A stretch of DNA of 8,927 nt from Defluviitaleaceae bacterium (GTDB lineage Bacteria > Bacillota > Clostridia > Lachnospirales > WQUN01), in contig WRKK01000271.1 of the NCBI GenBank assembly GCA_009782245.1, forward strand, positions 1 through 8,927. Direction: 5' to 3'. Below are positions 1 through 5,675 of the stretch, piece by piece (within the stretch, counting starts at the first letter, position 1; each line of letters begins with the position of its first letter). The translations under genes and the position numbers were made by a program. Below the pieces are notes generated by a model that worked only from the letters and a program-made list of their open reading frames with translations, was not told where the DNA came from and ran no database searches.

Positions 1-1
1 G

Positions 2-1123
2 GCTTGTGCCACGGCTACCGAGCCGTCCGCACCCGCCACTATTCATTTAGTTCAAATAGAGCCGCAAACAGAACCGCAAACAGAGCCAGACCAAACTGAC
101 GTGGAAGTGCAACCATTATCCCAAACTGTGCAAATGACGGAAGAAACAGCTGGCGGCGATTTGTCCGCTCCGCAATACGAACGCTTTAACCAAACTTTTA
201 TCGACCTGTTTGACACCGTTACAATCGTTTTGGGCTACGCTCAAAATCAGGCAGAATTTGACCACTTTGCAAACAACGTTATCCGCCCAGAATTGCAACG
301 CCTGCACCAATTATTTGACATTCATGCGGAATATCCAGGCGTGAACAATATGCGAACCGTCAACAATAACGCTGGAATCCGCCCCACGACCGTTGACCCG
401 ATTATTATCGAACTGCTGAAACTTTCCATTGACGCATACGAACAAACGCAAGGTGCGGTTGACATCACGCTTGGCGGCGTGATTGACGTGTGGCGCGATG
501 CTATCGCAAACACCCGCACCGTGCCAAGCATGGCGGATTTACAAGCTGCCAACCAAATTCGGGGCGTTGACCAAATTATCATAAACGAGCAAAATAGCAC
601 CGTTTACATTCCTGCGGGAATGGTTTTGGATACGGGCGGCATTGCAAAAGGTTTTGCGGTAGAACACACCGCCCAACTTGCGGAGTCCGCTGGATTTGCG
701 GCGTTTACGCTGTCGGTCGGCGGCGATGTGCGTGTTACGGCGGGCCCGCGGGGCGGCAACCGTGATGTTTGGGGCGTTGGCGTACAAAACCCCGAAAACA
801 CAGGCGAAATTTTGGACGCAATTTTCATAACGCACAACTCCGTGTTCTCTAGCGGCGATTATCAGCGGTTTTTTGAAGTAAACGGCGTTCGCTACCACCA
901 TATTATCGACCCGCAAACGCTAATGCCCGCACGGCATTTTCGGGCAACCACAATTATCCACCCAAACGGCGCGATTGCCGATATTCTCGCAACCGCCGCT
1001 TTTATACTGGATATTGAAACAGCAAAACAAGTAGTATCAAATTTAGGAGCAGAGGCACTGTGGATACTCCACGACGGCACAATCATTACAACAGACGGCT
1101 ATTCGCAGTTCGGCTCTAGGTAG
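2..1123 (+). CDS. apbE: ApbE-family FAD:protein FMN transferase, lipoprotein (5' end outside window)
   Basis: ApbE enzymes move FMN from FAD onto a threonine of target proteins such as RnfG and RnfD, using Mg2+, on the outer face of the membrane. The reading frame is open from base 2 to the TAG at 1121-1123, so the gene starts upstream of the window. The first residues are Ala-Cys-Ala (Cys codon 5-7), which fits the end of a lipobox, followed by a Pro/Thr/Glu-rich linker; the GTG at 101 is therefore not the likely start. Family signatures in order are DTGGIAKGFA (from 629), SVGGD, SSGDYQRFF (near 851), RYHHIIDP (near 890) and ADILATAAF (from 977, with the Asp expected to bind Mg2+). The usual DPxTGxP reads DPQTLMP. 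Only 14 bases separate it from rnfC, so it is probably the first visible gene of an apbE-rnf operon and modifies its products. Family assignment is secure; target specificity is inferred. Confidence 0.93.
   Translation, partial: ACATATEPSAPATIHLVQIEPQTEPQTEPDQTDVEVQPLSQTVQMTEETAGGDLSAPQYERFNQTFIDLFDTVTIVLGYAQNQAEFDHFANNVIRPELQRLHQLFDIHAEYPGVNNMRTVNNNAGIRPTTVDPIIIELLKLSIDAYEQTQGAVDITLGGVIDVWRDAIANTRTVPSMADLQAANQIRGVDQIIINEQNSTVYIPAGMVLDTGGIAKGFAVEHTAQLAESAGFAAFTLSVGGDVRVTAGPRGGNRDVWGVGVQNPENTGEILDAIFITHNSVFSSGDYQRFFEVNGVRYHHIIDPQTLMPARHFRATTIIHPNGAIADILATAAFILDIETAKQVVSNLGAEALWILHDGTIITTDGYSQFGSR
62..85 (+). repeat. 12-bp tandem repeat in the ApbE linker
   Basis: Two consecutive 12-bp units, CCGCAAACAGA followed by A or G, encode Glu-Pro-Gln-Thr twice just after the lipid-anchor cysteine. 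A third, degenerate unit follows (EPDQT). The linker probably spaces the catalytic domain from the membrane, and its length could vary by slippage without a frameshift. Confidence 0.7.
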
Positions 1124-1137
1124 GTTGGTGAAATTTA

Positions 1138-2469
1138 GTGAAAACTTACTCTTTTCCCAAGGGAGTGCACCCTCCGCATTATAAGGACACGGAAAACGCC
1201 GAAACCGTGGACATTCTGCCAAAGGAGGGCGAAGAATTTGTTTATCCTATGCTGCAACACATAGGTGCACCGTGCGATCCGCTTGTTGAAGTGGGCGAAA
1301 AGGTGCTTGTTGGGCAGAAAATTGGCGACACAAGTGCTTTTTTGGCGACCCCAATACATTCCACCGTTTCGGGCGTGGTAGAGCGTATCGAGCAAACGCT
1401 TATGCCGAACGGCTTAAAGGCAAACGCCGTCTACGTTTACAGCGACGGCAAAATGACCGAATCGCCCGAACTTAACAAACCGCACGATTACGAAAATATG
1501 GCACGCGACGAAATTATAGAGGTAATAAAACAAGCGGGAATCGTTGGTTTAGGCGGCGCGGGCTTTCCCACGCACGTTAAGTTAAAGCCGCCGCCAGGCA
1601 AAAATATTGACACAATAATCGTCAACGCCGCCGAATGTGAACCGTTTTTAACAACCGATCACCGTGTTTTATTGGAAGAAACCGATAAAATTTTTCTGGG
1701 CTTAACGGTGGTTTTGTCGCTGTTCCCAGGGGCAAAGGGGATTATCGGCGTGGAAACGAACAAAATGGACGGGATAAAAAAGTTGGAAGAGTTCTGCGAA
1801 AAGCCTGAGTATAAGGGGAAAATTTCGGTTGCACGGTTGCACCCTAAATATCCGCAGGGTGCAGAAAAGCAGCTTATCCACGCAATTACAGGGCGGCAAG
1901 TGCCTTCGGGCGGGCTGCCAGCGGACATCGGCTGCGTTGTCAACAACGTGGACACGATTATTTCGGTACACCGTGCAATTTTTCGTGGTCGGCCGCTAAT
2001 GCGGAAAATAGTTACCGTTACGGGCGGCGCGGTTAAAAAGCCTGGCAACTACAAAATCAGATTGGGCATGACCTACAAAGACATGATGGAAGCAATAGGC
2101 GGCTTTAAGACCGAACCCGCAAAAATGATTTCGGGTGGGCCGATGATGGGCGCGGCAATGTACACGCTAGAAGTGCCTGTAACCAAACTTTCGTCGGCAT
2201 TTTTGGCACTAACGGCGGCGGAGGCGGTTATTCCCAAGGAAAAAAATTGCATACGCTGTGCAAGGTGCGTGGACGGTTGCCCGATACGGCTTATCCCGTT
2301 TGAACTAAACCAATTTTCGTTGCACGGCGAACGCACAAAATTTAGGGAGAACCACGGAATGGACTGCATAGAATGCGGAAGTTGTTCCTTTAGTTGCCCG
2401 TCAAAACGGCATTTGGTGCAATCAATCCGCGCGCAAAGACGCGAAGTGTTAAAGGAGCGGTCGTCATAA
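1138..2469 (+). CDS. rnfC: RnfC, NADH/FMN-binding iron-sulfur subunit of the Rnf complex
   Basis: RnfC is the peripheral subunit that exchanges electrons with NAD+ in the ion-pumping ferredoxin:NAD+ oxidoreductase. The 443-residue length is normal for clostridial RnfC. In order: an N-terminal start typical of the family (FPKGVHPPHYKD), a sandwich domain with VLVGQKIG and HSTVSGVV (about 55-82), the nucleotide/FMN fold with GLGGAGFPTHVK (137-148) and AECEPFLTTD (165-174), an SLBB-like segment near 291-322 (VTVTGGAVKKPGNY), and two 4Fe-4S motifs (Cys371/374/377/381 and Cys410/413/416/420). The GTG at 1138 is the first start available, because an in-frame TGA lies at 1129; the ribosome site is weak (AGG and GGTG just upstream), which may mean coupling to apbE. 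The TAA overlaps the rnfD ATG by one base. Confidence 0.96.
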   Translation: MKTYSFPKGVHPPHYKDTENAETVDILPKEGEEFVYPMLQHIGAPCDPLVEVGEKVLVGQKIGDTSAFLATPIHSTVSGVVERIEQTLMPNGLKANAVYVYSDGKMTESPELNKPHDYENMARDEIIEVIKQAGIVGLGGAGFPTHVKLKPPPGKNIDTIIVNAAECEPFLTTDHRVLLEETDKIFLGLTVVLSLFPGAKGIIGVETNKMDGIKKLEEFCEKPEYKGKISVARLHPKYPQGAEKQLIHAITGRQVPSGGLPADIGCVVNNVDTIISVHRAIFRGRPLMRKIVTVTGGAVKKPGNYKIRLGMTYKDMMEAIGGFKTEPAKMISGGPMMGAAMYTLEVPVTKLSSAFLALTAAEAVIPKEKNCIRCARCVDGCPIRLIPFELNQFSLHGERTKFRENHGMDCIECGSCSFSCPSKRHLVQSIRAQRREVLKERSS

Positions 2470-3425
2470 TGGAAAAATTAGTTATAACGCCAACGCCGCA
2501 TATCCACGATAATATCACGATTGAGAAGATTATGCTGTTGGTTTTGATAGCCCTTGCACCCGCCACAATTATGGGCGTTGTGATGTTTGGGTTGCGGGCG
2601 TTGCTGGTAATTTTGGTTACGGTTGGCTCGTCGGTGGGCTTTGAATGGCTGTACCAAAAATTTACCAAACAAGAAATCACGATAAAAGACTACAGTGCCG
2701 CCGTTACGGGCTTGTTGCTGGCGTTTAATTTGCCGCCGACCGTGCCGCTGTGGTTGCCCGTGGTTGGTAGCTTTGTGGCGATTGTGGTTGCCAAACAACT
2801 TTTTGGCGGCTTGGGGCAAAACTTCATAAATCCAGCCCTTGCGGGACGTGCGTTTCTTATGGCGGCGTATATGCCGCACATGGCGGGTGGCTTTGTTGAG
2901 CCGCTGACAGGCTTTTTTGACTTTGACGTTATCGCAATGGCAACGCCGCTTGCCCCCGACGGCACTTGGGATTTCCTTTCGCTGTTGATAGGCAATCACG
3001 GCGGCACAATCGGCGAAACTAGTGCAATTTTGCTAATCTTGGGCGGTCTTTTCTTGGTGTACAAAAGAATTATAACGTGGCATATTCCTGCAACGTTTAT
3101 TGCGACCGTTGCGGTGCTAACGTTCTTCCTCGAGCCTGGCTGGACGCTAGAAACGCCAGCGTTTCACGTGTTGGCTGGCGGATTAATGCTGGGTGCGTTC
3201 TTTATGGCGACCGATTACAGTTCCTCGCCAGTAAGCCCGCTTGGCAAAATAATAATGGGCATAGGCTGCGGGTTCATAACCGTGCTAATTCGCCTATATG
3301 GCGGCTACCCAGAGGGCGTTTCCTACGCAATCTTACTAATGAACTGTTGCGTACCGCTAATCGACAAATTCACCAAGCCCAAAATATTCGGCGCAAAGCC
3401 TAAAGAAAAAAAGGCAAAGGCTTAA
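2469..3425 (+). CDS. rnfD: RnfD, membrane flavoprotein subunit of the Rnf complex
   Basis: RnfD is an integral membrane subunit that carries covalent FMN and passes electrons across the membrane as part of ion pumping. The 318-residue protein is very hydrophobic, with segments near 21-60, 75-115, 183-222, 233-247, 260-276 and 285-298, and a lysine-rich tail (KPKEKKAKA). Family marks are FGGLGQNFINPALAGRAFL (112-130), ATPLA at 158-162 with the expected FMN-bearing Thr159, MATDYSSSPVSPLGK (246-260) and NCCVPLIDK near the end. The residues before Thr159 read DVIAMAT rather than the common D-x-x-S-G-A-T, keeping Asp at -6 but losing Ser and Gly. I start it at ATG 2469 because GGAG lies at 2454-2457 and the ATG overlaps the rnfC stop (TAATG); the open frame upstream lies inside rnfC. 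Translation is probably coupled to rnfC. Confidence 0.95.
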   Translation: MEKLVITPTPHIHDNITIEKIMLLVLIALAPATIMGVVMFGLRALLVILVTVGSSVGFEWLYQKFTKQEITIKDYSAAVTGLLLAFNLPPTVPLWLPVVGSFVAIVVAKQLFGGLGQNFINPALAGRAFLMAAYMPHMAGGFVEPLTGFFDFDVIAMATPLAPDGTWDFLSLLIGNHGGTIGETSAILLILGGLFLVYKRIITWHIPATFIATVAVLTFFLEPGWTLETPAFHVLAGGLMLGAFFMATDYSSSPVSPLGKIIMGIGCGFITVLIRLYGGYPEGVSYAILLMNCCVPLIDKFTKPKIFGAKPKEKKAKA

Positions 3426-3444
3426 GAGCAAAACCGTGGGGTGC

Positions 3445-3469
3445 TTTAGTCTACTGGGCTAAATTTTTT
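3445..3469 (+). terminator. Possible weak terminator or attenuator between rnfD and rnfG
   Basis: TTTAGTC (3445-3451) can pair with GGCTAAA (3457-3463, one G-U pair) around a 5-base loop, followed directly by six T residues (3464-3469). The stem is short and AT-rich, so termination would be partial at best. It lies 20 bases after the rnfD stop and could lower transcription into rnfG. Confidence 0.35.
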
Positions 3470-3480
3470 GCAAAAAAGGG

Positions 3481-3510
3481 TTGACAAATATTTGATTGTT
3501 GACAATACGT
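3481..3510 (+). promoter_or_regulatory. Tandem TTGACA boxes upstream of rnfG
   Basis: Two perfect TTGACA hexamers sit 18 bases apart (3481-3486 and 3499-3504) in the AT-rich gap before rnfG, inside the imperfect direct repeat TTGACAAATA / TTGACAATAC. They match the -35 consensus, but the spacing places only poor -10 candidates (for example AATACG at 3504-3509). This may be a weak or activator-dependent promoter for rnfG, or a repeated protein-binding site. Confidence 0.3.
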
Positions 3511-3547
3511 TTTTTTGGGATTGGAAAATTTTTTAAGGGGGATAAGC

Positions 3548-4090
3548 ATGGAAAATGTGAAACCGATAGTAATTTTTATACTGATAACTGCGGTATGTGC
3601 GGGACTTGTGGGCTTGTTTTACGAGGTAACGCGCGAGCCAGTTCGCATACAGCAGGAGATACGGCAAACGGAGATGATAGCGGCGGTTTTGCCAGGCGTG
3701 GAGAACACGGAAATAGCCGAAGTTGAGGGCGTGGATTTTGTAACGCAGCTTGTGCGCGGCTATGATGTGCAGAATCAGCTTATTGGCTATGCGATTACAA
3801 GTTTTGCACCAGGGTACAGCGGACCCGTTATTATAATGACGGGCTTTCAAGAGGACGGCACAATTATTGCCGTTCGGGTTTTAACGCAAACGGAAACGCC
3901 AGGGCTTGGCACAGCAATCGCTGGTTTGCCCTTTTTGGCACAATTTGAGGGGCGCACCCAAACAATGAGCGTTTCACGAATGCCTAGTTTATCTGACGAA
4001 ATTCAGGCATTGACGAGTGCGACTATTTCCACAGCGGCGATAGTAAATGCGATAAACTCGGCGATAGGCTTTATGGCAACGATACAATAA
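3548..4090 (+). CDS. rnfG: RnfG, FMN-carrying extracytoplasmic subunit of the Rnf complex
   Basis: RnfG is anchored by one N-terminal helix and carries FMN covalently on a threonine on the outer side of the membrane. The 180-residue protein has a membrane segment at about 5-26 (VKPIVIFILITAVCAGLVGLFYE region) and the FMN-binding domain with GYAITSFAPGYSGPVIIMTGF (about 80-100), TETPGLGTAIAG (115-126) and the attachment site LTSATIST with Thr159. The common D-x-x-S/T-G-A-T motif reads QALTSAT here, with Gln153 where Asp is usual. ATG 3548 is chosen because AAGGGGG lies at 3535-3541, six bases upstream; a TTG at 3515 would add 11 residues without a good ribosome site. The gap to rnfD is 122 bases, long for an rnf operon. 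No rnfE, rnfA or rnfB follows. Confidence 0.94.
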   Translation: MENVKPIVIFILITAVCAGLVGLFYEVTREPVRIQQEIRQTEMIAAVLPGVENTEIAEVEGVDFVTQLVRGYDVQNQLIGYAITSFAPGYSGPVIIMTGFQEDGTIIAVRVLTQTETPGLGTAIAGLPFLAQFEGRTQTMSVSRMPSLSDEIQALTSATISTAAIVNAINSAIGFMATIQ

Positions 4091-4107
4091 AAAACGATAC
4101 AATAAAA
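4078..4107 (+). repeat. 15-bp perfect tandem duplication at the end of rnfG
   Basis: AACGATACAATAAAA occurs twice in a row (4078-4092 and 4093-4107). The first unit contains the last codons and the TAA of rnfG; the second lies in the gap before the lipoprotein gene's ribosome site. It looks like a recent slippage duplication. Reading stays at the first stop, so the protein is unaffected. Confidence 0.9.
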
Positions 4108-4121
4108 AATAGGAGATTACG

Positions 4122-4502
4122 ATGCGAAAATTAGCGATATTTTTGATATTAGCAATATTTTTAGCGGGCTGCGGCGGGGATAATTCGCCAAGCCCGCTAA
4201 TAGGCAGTTGGCAACTGGAAGACCAGTTGAGTTTTGTGCTTGTGTTCAACGAAGACGGCACGGGGCATGAAATTTTTGAGGGCAACGAGTTTGATTTTTT
4301 GTGGCGAACGGACGGCGGTTTTGTGGATTTCTCTATGGTGGGCGATGATTTGGAAGAATCGCTGTTGAGCGCTCTCATGGAAATAGAACTGCACGGTGCA
4401 ACGGTTGACAGGTTCGGCTTTTCGTTTCCAGAGGATAATATTTTGTATTTGACGGACGACCATGAACATGGGCATTTTTTGTTGATTTTTAGTAGGGGTT
4501 AG
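4122..4502 (+). CDS. Small hypothetical lipoprotein
   Basis: The 126-residue product begins MRKLAIFLILAIFLAGC, a clear type II signal peptide with lipobox LAG-Cys17, so the mature protein should be lipid-anchored on the outer face of the membrane. The mature part is small, acidic and probably beta-rich, with GSWQLEDQ (28-35), LVFNEDGTGHEIFEG and NILYLTDD. This G-x-W ... F-x-x-D-G-T-G pattern resembles the small lipocalin-like domains common in clostridial lipoproteins, but I cannot name the family. AGGAG at 4111-4115 supports ATG 4122. It starts 31 bases after rnfG on the same strand and may be co-transcribed, but nothing in its sequence shows a role in the Rnf complex. It has no cofactor motif or cysteine beyond Cys17. 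Confidence 0.85.
   Translation: MRKLAIFLILAIFLAGCGGDNSPSPLIGSWQLEDQLSFVLVFNEDGTGHEIFEGNEFDFLWRTDGGFVDFSMVGDDLEESLLSALMEIELHGATVDRFGFSFPEDNILYLTDDHEHGHFLLIFSRG
4161..4229 (+). repeat. Strong hairpins inside the lipoprotein coding region
   Basis: TTAGCGGGCT (4161-4170) and AGCCCGCTAA (4191-4200) form a perfect 10-bp inverted repeat; inside its loop GGCG (4173-4176) can pair with CGCC (4186-4189). Directly downstream CAACTGG (4212-4218) and CCAGTTG (4223-4229) form a second perfect 7-bp stem with a 4-base loop. The first hairpin covers the lipobox Cys codon and the residues after it. There is no T run, so these are not terminators. They may be incidental or may slow translation at the signal peptide. 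Confidence 0.6.
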
Positions 4503-4532
4503 GGGAAAGCGAAAGCATCGTCTGTTTTGTTT

Positions 4533-4555
4533 TTTTGCAAAATTCTACTGCAAAA
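4533..4555. repeat. Inverted repeat between convergent genes
   Basis: TTTTGCA (4533-4539) and TGCAAAA (4549-4555) can form a 7-bp stem with a 9-base loop that overlaps the last codons of the minus-strand membrane gene. It lies where transcription from both sides meets. On neither strand is the stem followed by a good T run, so a role as bidirectional terminator is only a possibility. Confidence 0.3.
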
Positions 4556-5318
4556 TCAAAAACGGCAACCCCCAACAAGCCCCAAAAGCCACCAAACTTA
4601 ACAATCTAAACAAAGTTTTATGCCGCAAAGTCAGCATATAATCGGGAATACGATTTGGGCTGTGAACGTCAGATTCTTCCGAAGAAGACAAATGCAACCC
4701 GATATTATAAACCTTTTCGTTTGGGCGAATTTTCGGATAAATATAGAAAAAATATCCCAAAAACAGCAAAAGCGGCAGAAATATTAGATAGCGAAAAAAA
4801 TCTCGGCGAAATTCTAGCAGCCGCAAATATACAATTATGGCGGATTCTTGCACCCAGCTTGGTTGTTGGAATATTTCATAATCAAAAACTGTGCCGTCTG
4901 CGGTCTGCCCGTTAGGCAGGAGGGTAATTGTCATGCCTCCCCCGCCCGTCCCTACTATTGGTGCAAAGTTGCTAAACTGCACAAAATCCGTGCGAGATGC
5001 CCGCAACGAAAATATGCCCGTTTCGTCTAATATTTGCTCATCGCCTATGCGGATATTGTACGCTGTGCTTGTTAAATGCTCGGCAACAAACAAAATAGTT
5101 TCGCCGTTTATAGTCAGTTCGCCGTCCGTTATTGTTATCTGGGATTGAGTTGTCGTTTCAAATAACGTGATTGTTGCGGGATTTGTTATTACCGCTATTG
5201 GGGATACGGCGAATATATGGGAAAGTTGCAGGGCGTAATTTGCTTGCATTAAATTAAATATCACGGAAAAAGCCGCTATAATTAGCGGAAAACAACTTGC
5301 GATTATTTTTTTCGCCAT
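4545..5318 (-). CDS. Hypothetical membrane protein with extracytoplasmic beta-rich domain
   Basis: I do not recognise this 257-residue protein. It has an N-terminal hydrophobic helix after MAKK (about 5-25, signal anchor), then about 140 residues with alternating hydrophobic and Thr/Gly-rich stretches that look like beta strands (ITITDGELTINGETILFVAE, GIFSLRASR, GGGGMTITLLPNG), a second helix near 174-194 flanked by RR and YPKIRP, a loop of about 40 residues with an acidic serine patch (SSSEESD), and a third helix at 236-255. The start is ATG 5318, backed by GGAGG at 5326-5330; a TTG at 5333 would add five residues but sit upstream of that site. It converges on the lipoprotein gene with a 42-base gap and is not part of the rnf unit. 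No catalytic motif is visible. Hydrophobic pattern is clear; function is unknown. Confidence 0.75.
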   Translation of the reverse strand: MAKKIIASCFPLIIAAFSVIFNLMQANYALQLSHIFAVSPIAVITNPATITLFETTTQSQITITDGELTINGETILFVAEHLTSTAYNIRIGDEQILDETGIFSLRASRTDFVQFSNFAPIVGTGGGGMTITLLPNGQTADGTVFDYEIFQQPSWVQESAIIVYLRLLEFRRDFFRYLIFLPLLLFLGYFFYIYPKIRPNEKVYNIGLHLSSSEESDVHSPNRIPDYMLTLRHKTLFRLLSLVAFGACWGLPFLILQ

Positions 5319-5339
5319 GGCAATTCCTCCCAAAAATTA

Positions 5340-5373
5340 GGGGCTTAGGTTGCAATATTTATACTTAAGCCCC
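5340..5373 (-). terminator. Stem-loop just upstream of the membrane-protein gene
   Basis: GGGGCTTAGGT (5340-5350) pairs with ACTTAAGCCCC (5363-5373): 11 bp with one G-U pair and a 12-base loop. On the minus strand it is followed by TAATTTTTG and then GGAGG, the ribosome site of the membrane-protein gene. It could end minus-strand transcription coming from rpn, act as an attenuator, or form a 5' stem-loop on the membrane-protein mRNA. On the plus strand it is followed by TTTT, but no plus-strand gene needs it. A weak minus-strand -10 (TACAAT, 5385-5390) lies just upstream, without a convincing -35. Confidence 0.55.
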
Positions 5374-5441
5374 TTTTGTTCGTTATTGTAGCGTCTTTAA
5401 CAGCGATTTTAGAAGATGTATTCAATAAGCAATTATTTCAA

Positions 5442-5625
5442 CGTAGGGGCGGATACTTAAGCTAAAATCGGAGGGGCAAACGGGCGACCGAGGACGGTCG
5501 CCCCTACCTGACCGCCGTCAGGCGGGCGGGGACGCATATTGTAGGGGCGACCGTCCTCGGGCGACCGTCCGTCTAATCCCCAATGGTTCAATAAAAGTGT
5601 ACGCAGGTGATTATCCGCCCCTACG
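5442..5625. mobile_element. 184-bp MITE-like GC-rich element with 14-bp terminal inverted repeats
   Basis: CGTAGGGGCGGATA (5442-5455) and TATCCGCCCCTACG (5612-5625) are perfect 14-bp inverted termini. The interior is far richer in G and C than the genes around it and holds the palindromic core (5486-5560), a 9-bp stem GGGCGACCG/CGGTCGCCC (5482-5503), and a 12-bp direct duplication of GGGCGACCGTCC (5545-5556 and 5559-5570). It codes for nothing. Each half begins GTAGGGGCG and ends CGCCCCTAC, so it may be built from two smaller palindromic units around a spacer. No clear target-site duplication was found at its ends. It is probably a non-autonomous, dispersed intergenic repeat. Confidence 0.7.
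5486..5560 (+). repeat. Palindromic repeat core, copy 1
   Basis: Arms CCGAGGACGGTCGCCCCTAC (5488-5507) and its reverse complement (5541-5560) flank a 33-base spacer (5508-5540). The spacer itself begins with a small palindrome (CCTGAC ... GTCAGG at 5507-5522) and ends ACGCATATT. The 75 bases 5486-5560 match the reverse complement of 8853-8927 with a single difference (G at 5530). A dispersed repeat family is therefore shown directly by two copies in the window. Confidence 0.9.
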
Positions 5626-5675
5626 AAATCCGAAAATCAGCATTTCAATAGTGTTGAATACAGGCTCTTAGTTTA

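Larger units (their letters stand above)
5319..5675. other. Non-coding region with hairpin and GC-rich palindromic element
   Basis: No gene is visible in these 357 bases. They hold the ribosome site and leader hairpin of the membrane-protein gene, about 70 bases of AT-rich sequence, the 184-bp GC-rich element, and about 50 bases up to the rpn stop. I see no RNA gene in it. Confidence 0.8.

Noticed and set aside
2478..2999. Long minus-strand open frame rich in Arg, Lys and Gln inside rnfD
   Set aside because: Shadow of the rnfD codon pattern; no start signal and no recognisable domain.
3496..3726. Small plus-strand frame overlapping the start of rnfG
   Set aside because: Overlaps rnfG in another frame and has no ribosome site of its own; rnfG has AAGGGGG and full family motifs.
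4655..5148. Plus-strand open frames opposite the membrane protein
   Set aside because: Short, no family resemblance, no ribosome site; the minus-strand frame has a signal anchor, further membrane helices and GGAGG.
5435..5648. ATTTCAA on both sides of the GC-rich element as a target-site duplication
   Set aside because: The right copy (5642-5648) lies 16 bases beyond the element end, so it does not flank the terminal repeats.
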